From: Deltaproteobacteria bacterium
GTDB taxonomy: Bacteria > Myxococcota_A > Polyangia > JAAYKL01
DNA length: 40,973 nucleotides
Assembly: GCA_030591725.1 (NCBI GenBank)
Contig: JAUVAN010000004.1
Location: 1 to 40,973 of the forward strand
Reading direction: 5' to 3'
Shown: one piece after another, positions 32,827-40,973 of the stretch
Layout of the letters: each line of letters opens with the position of its first letter
How positions within the stretch are numbered: the stretch's first letter is position 1
The notes under the pieces: generated by a model
The model's input: only the letters and a program-made list of their open reading frames with translations
Database searches by the model: none
What the model was told of the DNA's origin: nothing
Position numbers and translations under genes: made by a program

Positions 32827-33797
32827 TCGGCCGATCTCAAGAGATAATCCAACAATAGCGGGTTGAATCGCTCCCTCGCATCCACGTTCGGAGAGTGACC
32901 GGCGCCGTCCAGCACTCGCAAGCGAAGATCCGGAATCACCTGCTGCACGAAGTCGATATCTTCCCTGGTGACGTCCTCATCACCGGTGCCCCAGATCAGC
33001 ATCACCGGTTTTTTCAGCTCTCCCACTCGCCGGTACGCGTCGCGATAATCGCCCACGGCGTCGGTTCTGAACATGGAAATCACAGAGCGCTCGAATCCTT
33101 CGTAGGTAGTCTGGCGCACAAAGAGACGCTCGTAATAGCCCGGGTTCTTTTCCGCCGCTTTCCACAGGTTTGCGGCGCGACCCGTCAACGTATCCACCAT
33201 CACCGTGCGAACCAGAAACGGGCCCAGGATCGGTATCCCGCAGATTATGAACGGAGCGCGGTTTTCCACGGAATCCACCACGGGGGATACCAGGACGAGA
33301 CTACGGACGCGCCTGGGATAGGTCGAGGTGAAGTTGGTTGCTGTCGCGCCACCCATGGAGTGACCCACGAGATCAACCGGATCTTTCAACCCCAGAGCGT
33401 CGAGTAACTCTGTCAGTTGCCGCAGGTAGAGATCTCGATCGTATTCCACGTTCGGGCGGTCGGATCTGCCTCGGCCGAACTTGTCGTACCGAAGCACCCG
33501 AAACCCGGCTCCTACCAGATCGTCCATCTGAAAATCCCAGTCCCAGGCAGGGATCGTCGCGCCGTGTATCAGCACTACCAACGGCCCATCACGGGGACCG
33601 GCCAGCTCGTAACCTGTCACCCCGTCTCCGAGAGCCACGTAGGTGCCGCCGAGACTTTTTCGGGCCGCTTCGTCGAGATCGTTCACCTCCCGATCCGCCG
33701 CAATGTACCAGCCGGTCATGCCAAGCACAGCGAAACCAAGAATCACCGCCGCGAACCGTACCGAGGTGACTTTCTTGACGGTTTTGTTGTCAACCAT
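32823..33797 (-). CDS. Membrane-anchored alpha/beta hydrolase
   Basis: The track start (33941) runs through the divergent gene's promoter; the ATG at 33797 gives MVDNKTVKKVTSVRFAAVILG, a cytosolic basic start and one membrane helix (about 14-33), then the hydrolase outside. The fold is clear: VLIHGATIPAWDWDF (oxyanion), GHSMGGA (nucleophile Ser147), WGTGDEDV (acid) and GAGHSPNV (His). Length is 324 residues. It probably hydrolyses an ester, lactone or similar small substrate in the periplasm; the substrate is unknown. It is divergent from the Sel1 lipoprotein with 67 bases between starts. Confidence 0.88.
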   Translation of the reverse strand: MVDNKTVKKVTSVRFAAVILGFAVLGMTGWYIAADREVNDLDEAARKSLGGTYVALGDGVTGYELAGPRDGPLVVLIHGATIPAWDWDFQMDDLVGAGFRVLRYDKFGRGRSDRPNVEYDRDLYLRQLTELLDALGLKDPVDLVGHSMGGATATNFTSTYPRRVRSLVLVSPVVDSVENRAPFIICGIPILGPFLVRTVMVDTLTGRAANLWKAAEKNPGYYERLFVRQTTYEGFERSVISMFRTDAVGDYRDAYRRVGELKKPVMLIWGTGDEDVTREDIDFVQQVIPDLRLRVLDGAGHSPNVDARERFNPLLLDYLLRSAD

Positions 33798-33864
33798 GAT
33801 GCTCAATGAATACAGTCTAATTAATCCTCGCACAATCGCGTGGAAGGGCGTTTGGGAGAAACCC

Positions 33865-34578
33865 ATGACAAATCTCATCACCATGTTCCTTGCCGTCGGG
33901 GCGATCGGTTTGCTCGCAGTTGGTTGCACAGGTGAGGACACAACTGTGGAAAACGGAGTTGCGGGCGACGTGGTTCCGGAGGTAGTGCCGAGCGGCGACG
34001 CAGGTCGCAGGTTGCTTTTTCAACTGCGCTGCGACGAGGGTCACGGTGGGATGTGCGGAGAGCTGGCCCTCATGTACAAGAAGGGATACGGAGGCATCAA
34101 GAGCGCTGCAAAGGCAAAGGAGTTCTACAGGAAGTCCTGTGATCTCGGTGTGGAGCAATCATGCGTGGACGTCGGCGTGGAGTTGACCTGGGAAAAGGAG
34201 CTCGAGATAGTCACCAGGGATTGTGAAAAGGGGAATCCTTTTTCCTGCAATAACATGGGATACATACTGTGGATGGGAAAAGAGGTGAAGCACGACTTGC
34301 CGGCGGCCCGAAAGGCGCTGACGAAGGCCTGCGACAGCGGTTACTCGGCGTCGTGCAGGGGTCTTGTCAAGATGTGGAACCTGGGTCTCGGCGGTCAGAA
34401 GGACGAAAAGAAAGCCAAGCAATACATAGCGAAGGCCAAAAAGGCGCTCGAGGCGGAGGAGGCGCGGAAGGCAAAGTACCTGCACATGATCCCAACCGAT
34501 AAACTCCCGGTGGGGAAACTCCGCAAGGGAACCCTGGAGCGCCCCCCCATGGAAGCGCGCTCCGGAAAAACCGACTAA
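33865..34578 (+). CDS. Sel1-repeat-like Cys-rich lipoprotein
   Basis: The ATG at 33865 (GGGAG upstream) starts a lipoprotein signal MTNLITMFLAVGAIGLLAVGC (Cys21); the track start at 33643 is antisense to the hydrolase. The 237-residue protein carries about three Sel1/TPR-like helical hairpins, each with paired cysteines (YRKSCDLGVEQSC, RDCEKGNPFSCNNMG, KACDSGYSASCRG), as in the disulfide-linked Sel1 proteins of Helicobacter. It is probably a protein-binding scaffold in the periplasm. The end is rich in Lys. The next gene begins 31 bases later. Confidence 0.85.
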   Translation: MTNLITMFLAVGAIGLLAVGCTGEDTTVENGVAGDVVPEVVPSGDAGRRLLFQLRCDEGHGGMCGELALMYKKGYGGIKSAAKAKEFYRKSCDLGVEQSCVDVGVELTWEKELEIVTRDCEKGNPFSCNNMGYILWMGKEVKHDLPAARKALTKACDSGYSASCRGLVKMWNLGLGGQKDEKKAKQYIAKAKKALEAEEARKAKYLHMIPTDKLPVGKLRKGTLERPPMEARSGKTD

Positions 34579-34609
34579 ACGTACCCGCTTTTCAAACAAG
34601 GAGCATGAC

Positions 34610-35467
34610 ATGGATATTTTGATGATCGTAACCCTCGTCGGTATAAGCGTCGCCGGACTGGCGGCCATTCTCGCCATCTGGATGGAACGGGATCCCAGAC
34701 GCCCGGCCAAGTTCACCGCAGCGCTGTCCGTCCTCATACTCATGGCGACCGGCGTGATGATTCTCCAGTCCATCATCGACGAGAGGGATCAGGTGGAGAA
34801 GGAAAAGACTTCGGCGGCGAAGCAGGACAAGCTGGAGGGAGACATCGCCCGAATGATGCAAACCCTGGACAGACTCGCCACCGAGTCCGACGATCCGCAG
34901 CTCCAGGCCTTCATGGCGACGGAGCTCGAGGCCCAGGCCCGCACCAACCCCGAGGTGGTCCAGAAACTTGCACAGCGCTTCTCGGACAACGGAGATGATC
35001 CGGCGAAGAAGCTGGGCAAGCACCTGTCGAGTTCCGAGGTGGAGAAGATCGATCGAAAGGGACACCTCAAGGTCAAAAAGAAGACCAAGAAGAAAAAGAC
35101 GGACGACAAGAAGAAAGACAAGAAAAAGGAAAAGAAAAAGGAAAAGGACAAGAAGGACGCGAAGGACGCGAAGGACGGGGACACCCCGGCGGCGGCTCCC
35201 AGGGGGGCTTCTGCCCCGCGCGGCATCGCGATCCCGGTGGAGAGCGGGGACACCACTTCGGCGGTACCCGTGGGCGCTGTTGCCCCGCGCGGCATCGCGA
35301 TCTCCGTGGACGACGACAAAAAAAGCAAAAAGGAAAAGAAGAAGGCCAAGAAAAAAGCAAAGAAGGAAACGAAAAAGGCCAAGAAGAAGGCCAAAGACGC
35401 CAAGAAGAAGGCCAAGGACGCCAAGAAGAAGGCCAAGAAGAAGACTGGCGGGCTCTCGTTCCCGTAG
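34610..35467 (+). CDS. Membrane protein with very Lys-rich tail
   Basis: 285 residues: two membrane helices (about 3-24 and 35-55), a helical acidic part (about 60-140), then a tail dominated by Lys (KKKTKKKKTDDKKKDKKKEK …, later KKAKKKAKKETKKAKKKAK with KDAKKKA repeats). Two copies of the phrase APRGIAI (near 205 and 229) sit between the Lys blocks. The tail resembles histone H1/AlgP-like KAK repeats and might contact DNA, RNA or anionic lipid. GGAGCATGAC precedes the ATG. I do not recognise the family. The low-complexity DNA (poly AAG/AAA) is prone to slippage, so sequence accuracy matters. Confidence 0.8.
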   Translation: MDILMIVTLVGISVAGLAAILAIWMERDPRRPAKFTAALSVLILMATGVMILQSIIDERDQVEKEKTSAAKQDKLEGDIARMMQTLDRLATESDDPQLQAFMATELEAQARTNPEVVQKLAQRFSDNGDDPAKKLGKHLSSSEVEKIDRKGHLKVKKKTKKKKTDDKKKDKKKEKKKEKDKKDAKDAKDGDTPAAAPRGASAPRGIAIPVESGDTTSAVPVGAVAPRGIAISVDDDKKSKKEKKKAKKKAKKETKKAKKKAKDAKKKAKDAKKKAKKKTGGLSFP

Positions 35468-35487
35468 TAGCTCCTATCTCAAAAGTG

Positions 35488-35493
35488 TATAAT
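35488..35493 (+). promoter_or_regulatory. Perfect -10 box immediately before the adenosine deaminase ATG
   Basis: TATAAT ends 7 bases before the ATG at 35501, so transcription from it would start at or next to the start codon. No Shine-Dalgarno is present in AATACAATAT. The -35 region is poor. This suggests leaderless mRNA, if the promoter is used. Confidence 0.45.
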
Positions 35494-35500
35494 ACAATAT

Positions 35501-36595
35501 ATGGACTTCGATAAAATAGCGCTTGAACCAATCCGGCTTGACGAAGCTTTTTTTCACAAATTACCAAAGGTGGATCTGCACGTTCACCTCGACGGTTCTC
35601 TTCGGCTGGAAACAATACTTGATCTGGCGATAAAGGATAAAATTCCCCTGGGGATCGAAACTATTGACGATCTCAAGGCAATCCTCAAACCCGGCTATCG
35701 CCACAAGTCCCTCGACGACTATCTCAAGGGATTCGACATCACTCTCAAGGTAATGCAGACAGACGAGGCCCTGTATCGAACCGCCTACGAGCTTGCGCAG
35801 GACGCAGCGATGGAGAACATCGAGTACATGGAGGTTCGCTATTCACCGATCCTCCATACGCGAAAGAAGCTCTCCCTGGCGGCGATCCTCGAGTCGGTAC
35901 TCGCGGGGCTACGCGACGCCAACAAGGACTTCGGTATAGAGAGCGGCGTCATCGTGAGCGGCATACGCAACATCTCTCCCGCCATCAGCATGAGACTCGC
36001 GGAACTATCAGTGGCGTTCAAAAATCGCGGAGTGGTGGGCTTCGACCTGGCGGGAAGCGAGTACAATTTCCCGGCAAAGGATCACCTGAAGGCGTTCAAT
36101 CTCATCCTGTCCAACAACGTCAACGTGACCATCCACGCGGGAGAGGCCTACGGTCCCGAGAGCATACACCAGGCGTTACACTACTGCGGCGCGCACAGGG
36201 TGGGGCACGGTACCAGGCTGCGGGAGGACGGCGATCTGCTCAACTATGTCAACGATCACCGCATCCCCCTGGAGATCTGTCTGTCGAGCAACGTGCAGAC
36301 CGGCGCGGTCGCGGATCTGGAGGAACACCCTTTCCGCTTCTATCACGACCTGGGGTTGAGGGTGACGCTCAACACCGACAACCGGACCATCACGGACACC
36401 ACCATGACCAGGGAATATCTCCTGGCCTACGAAAACTTCGATCTCCTTCCTCTGGATATCCTCGATCTGGTCATGGGCGGCGTGAAATCGGCCTTCATCC
36501 CGTACGAGTTCAAGCGCGATTCCATTCGACGCACAAAGGACAAGGTCAAAAAGATGCTCGTCGAGGAAGCCGTGAAACAGGGCGTTACTCCCTGA
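35501..36595 (+). CDS. add: Adenosine deaminase family protein
   Basis: 364 residues. Metal and catalytic motifs are all present: KVDLHVHLDGSLR (H27, H29), TIHAGEAYGP (His and Glu), HRVGHGTRLRED and LNTDNRTI (Asp). It deaminates adenosine to inosine in purine salvage; adenine deaminases and related enzymes share the motifs, so the base specificity is not certain. It begins 33 bases after the Lys-rich protein. Its last 11 bases overlap the end of the HEAT-cyclophilin gene on the other strand. Confidence 0.92.
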   Translation: MDFDKIALEPIRLDEAFFHKLPKVDLHVHLDGSLRLETILDLAIKDKIPLGIETIDDLKAILKPGYRHKSLDDYLKGFDITLKVMQTDEALYRTAYELAQDAAMENIEYMEVRYSPILHTRKKLSLAAILESVLAGLRDANKDFGIESGVIVSGIRNISPAISMRLAELSVAFKNRGVVGFDLAGSEYNFPAKDHLKAFNLILSNNVNVTIHAGEAYGPESIHQALHYCGAHRVGHGTRLREDGDLLNYVNDHRIPLEICLSSNVQTGAVADLEEHPFRFYHDLGLRVTLNTDNRTITDTTMTREYLLAYENFDLLPLDILDLVMGGVKSAFIPYEFKRDSIRRTKDKVKKMLVEEAVKQGVTP

Positions 36596-38699
36596 CCTCC
36601 ACTATCACCGAGATGATCTCGTCCCCCTCTTCGATGAGATCTACGACCTCCATACCCTCGACGACCCGGCCGAAGACCGTATAGTTGCCATCGAGGTGGG
36701 GCTGGTCGGAGATGGTCACGAAGAACTGGGATCCCCCTGTATCCTTGCCCGAAAGAGCCATTCCCACGGTTCCTCGGGCATAAGGAATCGACGACACCTC
36801 GCACCTGATGTTGTACCCGGGATCTCCCAGACCGGTCCCGGTGGAGTCTCCCGCCTGGATGACGAAGTTGGGCACTACCCGGTGGATCTCGGTTCCGTCA
36901 TAGAAGCCGGACTCGGCGAGGGCCACGAAGCTGGACACGGTCCCCGGCGCGATATCCGGCAGGAGCTTCATCCTGAACGTACCCCGGTCCGTGTTGACCC
37001 TGACTGTCACCTTCCTGGCGCTCCAGGTGGATTTGACGTCCGCCGATATGGGGTGGGCCGGCGCGAGGGGCGGGAGCACCATCGTCGTATCGACACCAAG
37101 CTCTTTTTGAGCGGCCAGGACGATTCCCCTTATCGCAGGCCTCTGATCAAGGGCCATTTTCTTTAGAAGGCCGACTCCCGCCGGATCGCCAAGAGCCGAG
37201 ATCGCACCGCAGGCGGAGATCAACGGCGCGGACAGATCGTCGCGGGGGGTGAACTTCGCAACCGCCTTCTCAATGGCGGCGATCACCTTGCGATCCGCCT
37301 TCTTTCCCTCCATGAAATATTCTGTGTGCATGGCAATCATGTCCATGGCGGCGGACGAGATGATGGCGCGATCACTGCCGACGGCAGCAAGAATCGCGGC
37401 GGTTGCCTCGGGTGTTCCGATACCGACAATGGCTTCGAGGGCTGCCATGGAAACCCTGGGATCCGGGGTCTCCACCATATCCACGAGGATCTCCAGATCC
37501 CTTGCCCGGGTTTCCTTGTTGGCGCCCAGCCTCATCGCCAGCATGCGCTTGCCGACGTGCGGCCTTTTCGGATCGCAGGATACCAGGGCCAGGTGATCAC
37601 GGCTCGACACGAGTCTTGACAGACAGCGGACGAGCGCGGCGCCCGCCGGTCTCGGCTCCGCGATCTTCTCATCAACCACGACGCCTATTCCCCTTGCGAG
37701 ATCGACTACTTCCTCGAGGTCGGTGCACTCCCTTGTTTGCTCCAGCGCGGCGCGCGCGACGTGTACCCACTCACCGGTGAGAAGTTGCGGATCCTTTTCT
37801 ATCGCATCGGCGATAAGCGCGAGCGCAGCTGCGGCCATCGCGCACCGTGTCTCCCCCTTTACCAACGCCAGAGACGATATCGCCGTTGCGGCTACTTTTG
37901 GATCCGGATCTGCGGCAGCGGCCAGAAGGGTCTTCTCGTCCAGACCGCCTCGCCGGCCAAGCGCACGCAAGGCATACGCACGCACCATCGCGCAATCATC
38001 TTGCGCTACAATCGCCCGCAAGGTCGCGTTAACTTCGTCGGGACGAAGTGGCGGATCGGCGATGCGGTAGAGGGCAAACGCGGCCATGAAACGAACCTCT
38101 CGTGATCCGTCGTGAAGGTGACTCGCCACCACAGACACCACGTCGCCTTCAACCCGGATCTTCCGTTGACCCAGAATGCCCATCGCGCGTATGGCCGCCG
38201 CGCGAACCTCAACTCGATCATCGCCGATGAACGGGAGAATAACTCCAACCACATTATCCGATCCGGTTCTGGCAAGGGCGTCCAGCAAGGTCCCGAAGGA
38301 CGCGGTATCCGGTTGGTCGGACAGTTTTTTTCTCAGCGCGATCGTGGCGCTCTGGGGAGCCTCTTCGCCGAAGAGGCCCATGGAAAAGACGGCTGCTTCA
38401 ACAACGCGGGCTTCCCTGTCATCCATCATCTCGATCAGGGTTGGGATGGAGTCCGGATCTCCGATCCTGCCCATTGCCATGGCCGCGCCAGCACGGATAT
38501 CGACGTCCGGATAGACGGCAAGTTCGTGGAGATCCGAGGTGGCGCGTCGACGGTCCTGCGCGTCGAAGATGATGGTCATCGGATCGGTGACCTTTTTTAC
38601 TCCTTCCACCGAGATATTCCCCTGAACGCTGCCGCCGCATGCCGCCGCAAGGCAAACCGCGACCGACAGGCACAGGGGAAAGCGACGATTCCACGACAT
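36585..38699 (-). CDS. HEAT-repeat lipoprotein fused to a cyclophilin-type peptidyl-prolyl isomerase
   Basis: 704 residues. A lipoprotein signal (SVAVCLAAAC, Cys21) is followed by roughly 500 residues of HEAT/PBS-type repeats (for example VDIRAGAAMAMGRIGDPDSI, ARVVEAAVFSMGLFG). The C-terminal cyclophilin (about 550-704) has YDGTEIHRVVPNFVIQAGD with the catalytic Arg, GGSQFFVTISDQPHLDGNYT and VFGRVVEGMEVVD. It would be a periplasmic or outer-membrane-facing prolyl isomerase with a long docking scaffold, perhaps for folding exported proteins. Its ATG shares one base with the stop of the Dam-type methylase (TGATG), so the two are translationally coupled. Confidence 0.92.
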   Translation of the reverse strand: MSWNRRFPLCLSVAVCLAAACGGSVQGNISVEGVKKVTDPMTIIFDAQDRRRATSDLHELAVYPDVDIRAGAAMAMGRIGDPDSIPTLIEMMDDREARVVEAAVFSMGLFGEEAPQSATIALRKKLSDQPDTASFGTLLDALARTGSDNVVGVILPFIGDDRVEVRAAAIRAMGILGQRKIRVEGDVVSVVASHLHDGSREVRFMAAFALYRIADPPLRPDEVNATLRAIVAQDDCAMVRAYALRALGRRGGLDEKTLLAAAADPDPKVAATAISSLALVKGETRCAMAAAALALIADAIEKDPQLLTGEWVHVARAALEQTRECTDLEEVVDLARGIGVVVDEKIAEPRPAGAALVRCLSRLVSSRDHLALVSCDPKRPHVGKRMLAMRLGANKETRARDLEILVDMVETPDPRVSMAALEAIVGIGTPEATAAILAAVGSDRAIISSAAMDMIAMHTEYFMEGKKADRKVIAAIEKAVAKFTPRDDLSAPLISACGAISALGDPAGVGLLKKMALDQRPAIRGIVLAAQKELGVDTTMVLPPLAPAHPISADVKSTWSARKVTVRVNTDRGTFRMKLLPDIAPGTVSSFVALAESGFYDGTEIHRVVPNFVIQAGDSTGTGLGDPGYNIRCEVSSIPYARGTVGMALSGKDTGGSQFFVTISDQPHLDGNYTVFGRVVEGMEVVDLIEEGDEIISVIVEVRE

Positions 38700-39523
38700 C
38701 AGTAGTTTGTCACCACAATCTCACCCACCGGACCTCGGCGGGTGCTCACGGAGTTTATCTGCCGGGCGGCCTCGATCTCGGCGATTTCATATTCCGCGTA
38801 CCGCTCGTGTACCCACTTCACATTTGAATTGGACAGCATCGCGAAGACGCCACGGGCGGATAGCTTGTCAAAGACGTCCGCGAGCCTCTCCTGGTTGTCC
38901 ATGCCGAAGCCACGCTTCTGATACGCGGTGAAGTTGGCGGTCTTGGACAGTGGAATGTACGGAGGATCGAAGTACACGAAGTCATTCTTTTTTGCGAACG
39001 ACAGCACTTTCTCGAACCCCCGTTCGAGCATCCTGGAATTCGCTAGCCGGGACGAACAGGCGCGGAGGGTGGGCTCGGCGCAGATGGTGGGGTTCACGTA
39101 CCGGCCGAACGGGACGTTGAACTTGCCGGTGCTGTTCACCCTGTAGAGCCCGTTGAAACCGGTGTGGTTGAGGAAGATCATGCGGGCGGCCCGCTTCACC
39201 GGGTCCAGATCCCCGGGATCCTGTTCCCTGATGCGGTAGTAATATTCCTTGTCGTATACATGGACCTTGAGCGCCTCGATGAGCTCGTCCACCCGATCGC
39301 GAACGGTGCAATAGCATTCGATGAGCTCCCCGTTGGTGTCCGAGAGCGTCGCCCGCTTGGGGCCAAGATCGAAGAAAACCGCACCGGCGCCCACGAAAGG
39401 CTCGTAATAGCGCCCATAAGATGGTGGATATAGATCGCGCAGCCACTTCAAGACCTTGCGCTTCCCACCTACCCACTTGAGAAACGGTTTTGCCCCGTTT
39501 CTTTTTGTCGCCTTAGTCGCCAT
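38699..39523 (-). CDS. Dam-type (D12 class) adenine-N6 DNA methyltransferase
   Basis: 274 residues. It has KPFLKWVGGKRKVLKWL at the N-terminus, the SAM motif YYEPFVGAGAVFFDL (about 39-53) and catalytic motif DFVYFDPPYIPLS, all in the order of the Dam/D12 group. The likely target is GATC but that cannot be read from sequence. No restriction enzyme is adjacent, so it is probably a solitary methylase (replication, repair or expression) rather than part of a restriction system. It is upstream of and coupled to the HEAT-cyclophilin gene. Confidence 0.93.
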   Translation of the reverse strand: MATKATKRNGAKPFLKWVGGKRKVLKWLRDLYPPSYGRYYEPFVGAGAVFFDLGPKRATLSDTNGELIECYCTVRDRVDELIEALKVHVYDKEYYYRIREQDPGDLDPVKRAARMIFLNHTGFNGLYRVNSTGKFNVPFGRYVNPTICAEPTLRACSSRLANSRMLERGFEKVLSFAKKNDFVYFDPPYIPLSKTANFTAYQKRGFGMDNQERLADVFDKLSARGVFAMLSNSNVKWVHERYAEYEIAEIEAARQINSVSTRRGPVGEIVVTNY

Positions 39524-39606
39524 GCAGGTATTCCGTGACCCGAATAATCTGTTCGCATGTACAGTATCAACGACTGATCCGGGGAATCAAGTAGTTAGTT
39601 TGAACC

Positions 39607-39894
39607 TCAGGAAGGGACTTCGGCTCCGGGTGCCCGTGCGGCAACCACCGGTTTGGGGAAGCACTGGAGGGCAGTGGCATCACCACTGTCCAATATGACG
39701 AACACACACGTGTACCCGGGGTTGGTTTTCGGTGTGAATTCATACACTTCGGAGTTCGAGCCCCAGGTGTCGATCTCATACTCTGCGGTTGGTTTTTCCA
39801 GGGGGAAACTGCCAACATCGATCGGGCCGTCGCATCCCGTGATGGTCAAAATAGCCAGACTCGCCACAAATACTAATCCCATTATCTTTTTCAT
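39607..39894 (-). CDS. Small lipoprotein
   Basis: 95 residues from ATG 39894 (AGGAGAAGACAG upstream), beginning MKKIMGLVFVASLAILTITGC, a good lipoprotein signal (Cys21). The mature part is about 75 residues with two further Cys (YTCVFV, LQCFP) likely in a disulfide. Function unknown. It is 46 bases downstream of the radical-SAM-linked gene and 83 bases upstream of the methylase, all on the minus strand. Confidence 0.75.
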   Translation of the reverse strand: MKKIMGLVFVASLAILTITGCDGPIDVGSFPLEKPTAEYEIDTWGSNSEVYEFTPKTNPGYTCVFVILDSGDATALQCFPKPVVAARAPGAEVPS

Positions 39895-39940
39895 CTGTCT
39901 TCTCCTGGTTAACTGGTTGTTTTCCCTCAAAATGAGTGCC

Positions 39941-40973
39941 CTACCCTTCCTTCAAGATCCACCCGGTGCGGACAATCCACGCGGTTTCGATGGCGTCCTG
40001 CAGGAAAGGTTGCAGCACCTCTGCGGGTCTCGCTCCGCCGGATCCCGGCACTTCGAGGGTAATCTCCACGGCCACGCGCTCGCCTGTTGGCCCGAGTCGA
40101 AGATCGGGCGGTATCCGGTCGAGCACCCGTGCGTCTCGAACAAAGGGCCGAACGTCGATCTTCTTTGTCTTGTTCTTGCGAGTTCGTTCGATCTCGATGC
40201 TGTCGGATGCAAGGATCTTTTCGACAGCGGCTTCGACATCCGAACGAATTGCATCCAGGAACACAACGTACCGCGCCGCCTCGAGGGCCTTTGCGAGTTT
40301 TTTATCGCCGTCGGCCAGTCGCCTGATGGAGGTTACCTCCATGTCCGGTGGAACAGCGTGGCGCAACAGCTCGATAATTTCCTCATCCCGTGGAGGATCC
40401 ACCAGATGGAGATCCATCGGCTCCGCGAGGCCGGATGTTCCAAGGGGCAACGGCGGCGCCGTCTCTATCTTGGGTTTGGGGTGAAATCCACGGGTGTATT
40501 GTACTTTGAGGCCCGCCCTTCGAAGGCTTCTGGTGATATGCCGCATCACGTCAAGGTGCCCGATGAAGGCCTGCCTGCCCCATTTTGCCAGGGTCATGCG
40601 AACCCTCACGGACTCCACCTCCGGACCCGGCAGCGGCTTCGGACGGGGAGTTCCCCTTGATTTGTGAACGGAACTACTCGTCGGCATCACACTCGGCTCG
40701 CGCTTCGTCCTTAGTGGAACGTCATCCCGTCGACACTGAAGCCCGCAGGTGTGACACACGAACTCCGTCGCCTCTCCCGTTTGTGCACCGTACCTCCCGC
40801 ACGGCCGGGTGGTGAGGGCTTCACCCGCTCTTTTTCGCTCGGTGTTCAGGAAATCGGCGGTCAGGCCCACATCCACGTGATTCCACGGCAAGGCCGCCTC
40901 GTCGGGAATTTCCTCGAGAAATGTGTCCACATGATGACCATCGAACACCGTCTCCCAGACTTTCTCCTTGAAC
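39941..40973 (-). CDS. Radical SAM/DUF2344 fusion protein, C-terminal part (5' end outside window)
   Basis: The frame is open to the right edge; the track's 335-residue start is an internal GTG, and the coding continues upstream (KEKVWETVFDG…). The first visible segment, LPWNHVDVGLTADFLNTERKRA, is the typical end of the radical SAM protein family that is usually encoded with DUF2344. It is followed by a CHTCGLQC cysteine pair, and then DUF2344 itself from VRVRMTLAKWGRQAFIGHLDVMRHITRSLRRAG to the stop. In many bacteria these are two genes or one fusion; here they are fused. Biochemical role is not settled to my knowledge; the family often neighbours ribonuclease G and ribosomal genes. Confidence 0.88.
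   Translation of the reverse strand, partial: FKEKVWETVFDGHHVDTFLEEIPDEAALPWNHVDVGLTADFLNTERKRAGEALTTRPCGRYGAQTGEATEFVCHTCGLQCRRDDVPLRTKREPSVMPTSSSVHKSRGTPRPKPLPGPEVESVRVRMTLAKWGRQAFIGHLDVMRHITRSLRRAGLKVQYTRGFHPKPKIETAPPLPLGTSGLAEPMDLHLVDPPRDEEIIELLRHAVPPDMEVTSIRRLADGDKKLAKALEAARYVVFLDAIRSDVEAAVEKILASDSIEIERTRKNKTKKIDVRPFVRDARVLDRIPPDLRLGPTGERVAVEITLEVPGSGGARPAEVLQPFLQDAIETAWIVRTGWILKEG

Overview
The window reads as part of the chromosome of an anaerobic, didermic, GC-rich bacterium, most likely in the broad deltaproteobacterial/Myxococcota-like space. Pointers are many small Cys-rich or Asp-Ser/Asp-Thr-repeat lipoproteins, an LptF/G-type permease, an Rnf operon ending in a multiheme cytochrome, ATP-citrate lyase, and EtfAB. 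The taxonomic guess is inference; no 16S or marker gene is present. No CRISPR array, tRNA, rRNA or intact mobile element was seen.

Layout. 1-1582: the tail of an unknown gene and three small lipoproteins. 1616-8582 (minus strand): a citrate-cleavage module transcribed aconitase > aclB > aclA > isocitrate dehydrogenase, the citrate-to-2-oxoglutarate segment of a reductive TCA cycle (or an oxidative citrate-cleaving variant). The isocitrate dehydrogenase is unusual: 581 residues, with what looks like a tandem duplication of its small domain. 8910-9779: a fumarylacetoacetase-family enzyme. 9989-17450 (plus strand): a tightly coupled rnfCDGEAB operon plus a dodecaheme-type cytochrome c lipoprotein. 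RnfC lacks the usual glycine-rich NADH/FMN motif, while RnfB is fused to a complete GltD-like FAD/NAD(P)H oxidoreductase. 17469-18509: Asp/Ser-repeat lipoprotein. 18600-20422: etfBA. 20598-24691: M16 peptidase, Na+/Ca2+-type exchanger and N-terminally extended bS21. 24837-28034: a lipoprotein, an AT-richer patch with an RHH/PIN toxin-antitoxin pair, a beta-propeller lipoprotein, and a short tandem repeat that may be an insertion-sequence relic. 28043-30337: LptF/G-like permease and aminotransferase. 30463-32826: acidic HEAT-repeat protein, ornithine carbamoyltransferase and crotonase-family enzyme, with a promoter and dyad in front. 32823-36595: alpha/beta hydrolase, Sel1-type lipoprotein, a Lys-rich membrane protein and adenosine deaminase with a possible leaderless start. 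36585-40973 (minus): a radical-SAM/DUF2344 fusion (cut by the window edge), small lipoprotein, Dam-type methylase and a HEAT-cyclophilin lipoprotein.

How it fits together. Reverse citrate chemistry needs low-potential electrons and ATP. Rnf, a membrane ferredoxin-linked ion pump, is the natural partner for ferredoxin pools, and Etf feeds flavin-level electrons. The most interesting hypothesis is that this Rnf variant has moved its pyridine-nucleotide site from RnfC to an RnfB-GltD fusion and gained a periplasmic multiheme cytochrome outlet, next to a single-chain pseudo-dimeric, probably NAD-linked isocitrate dehydrogenase.
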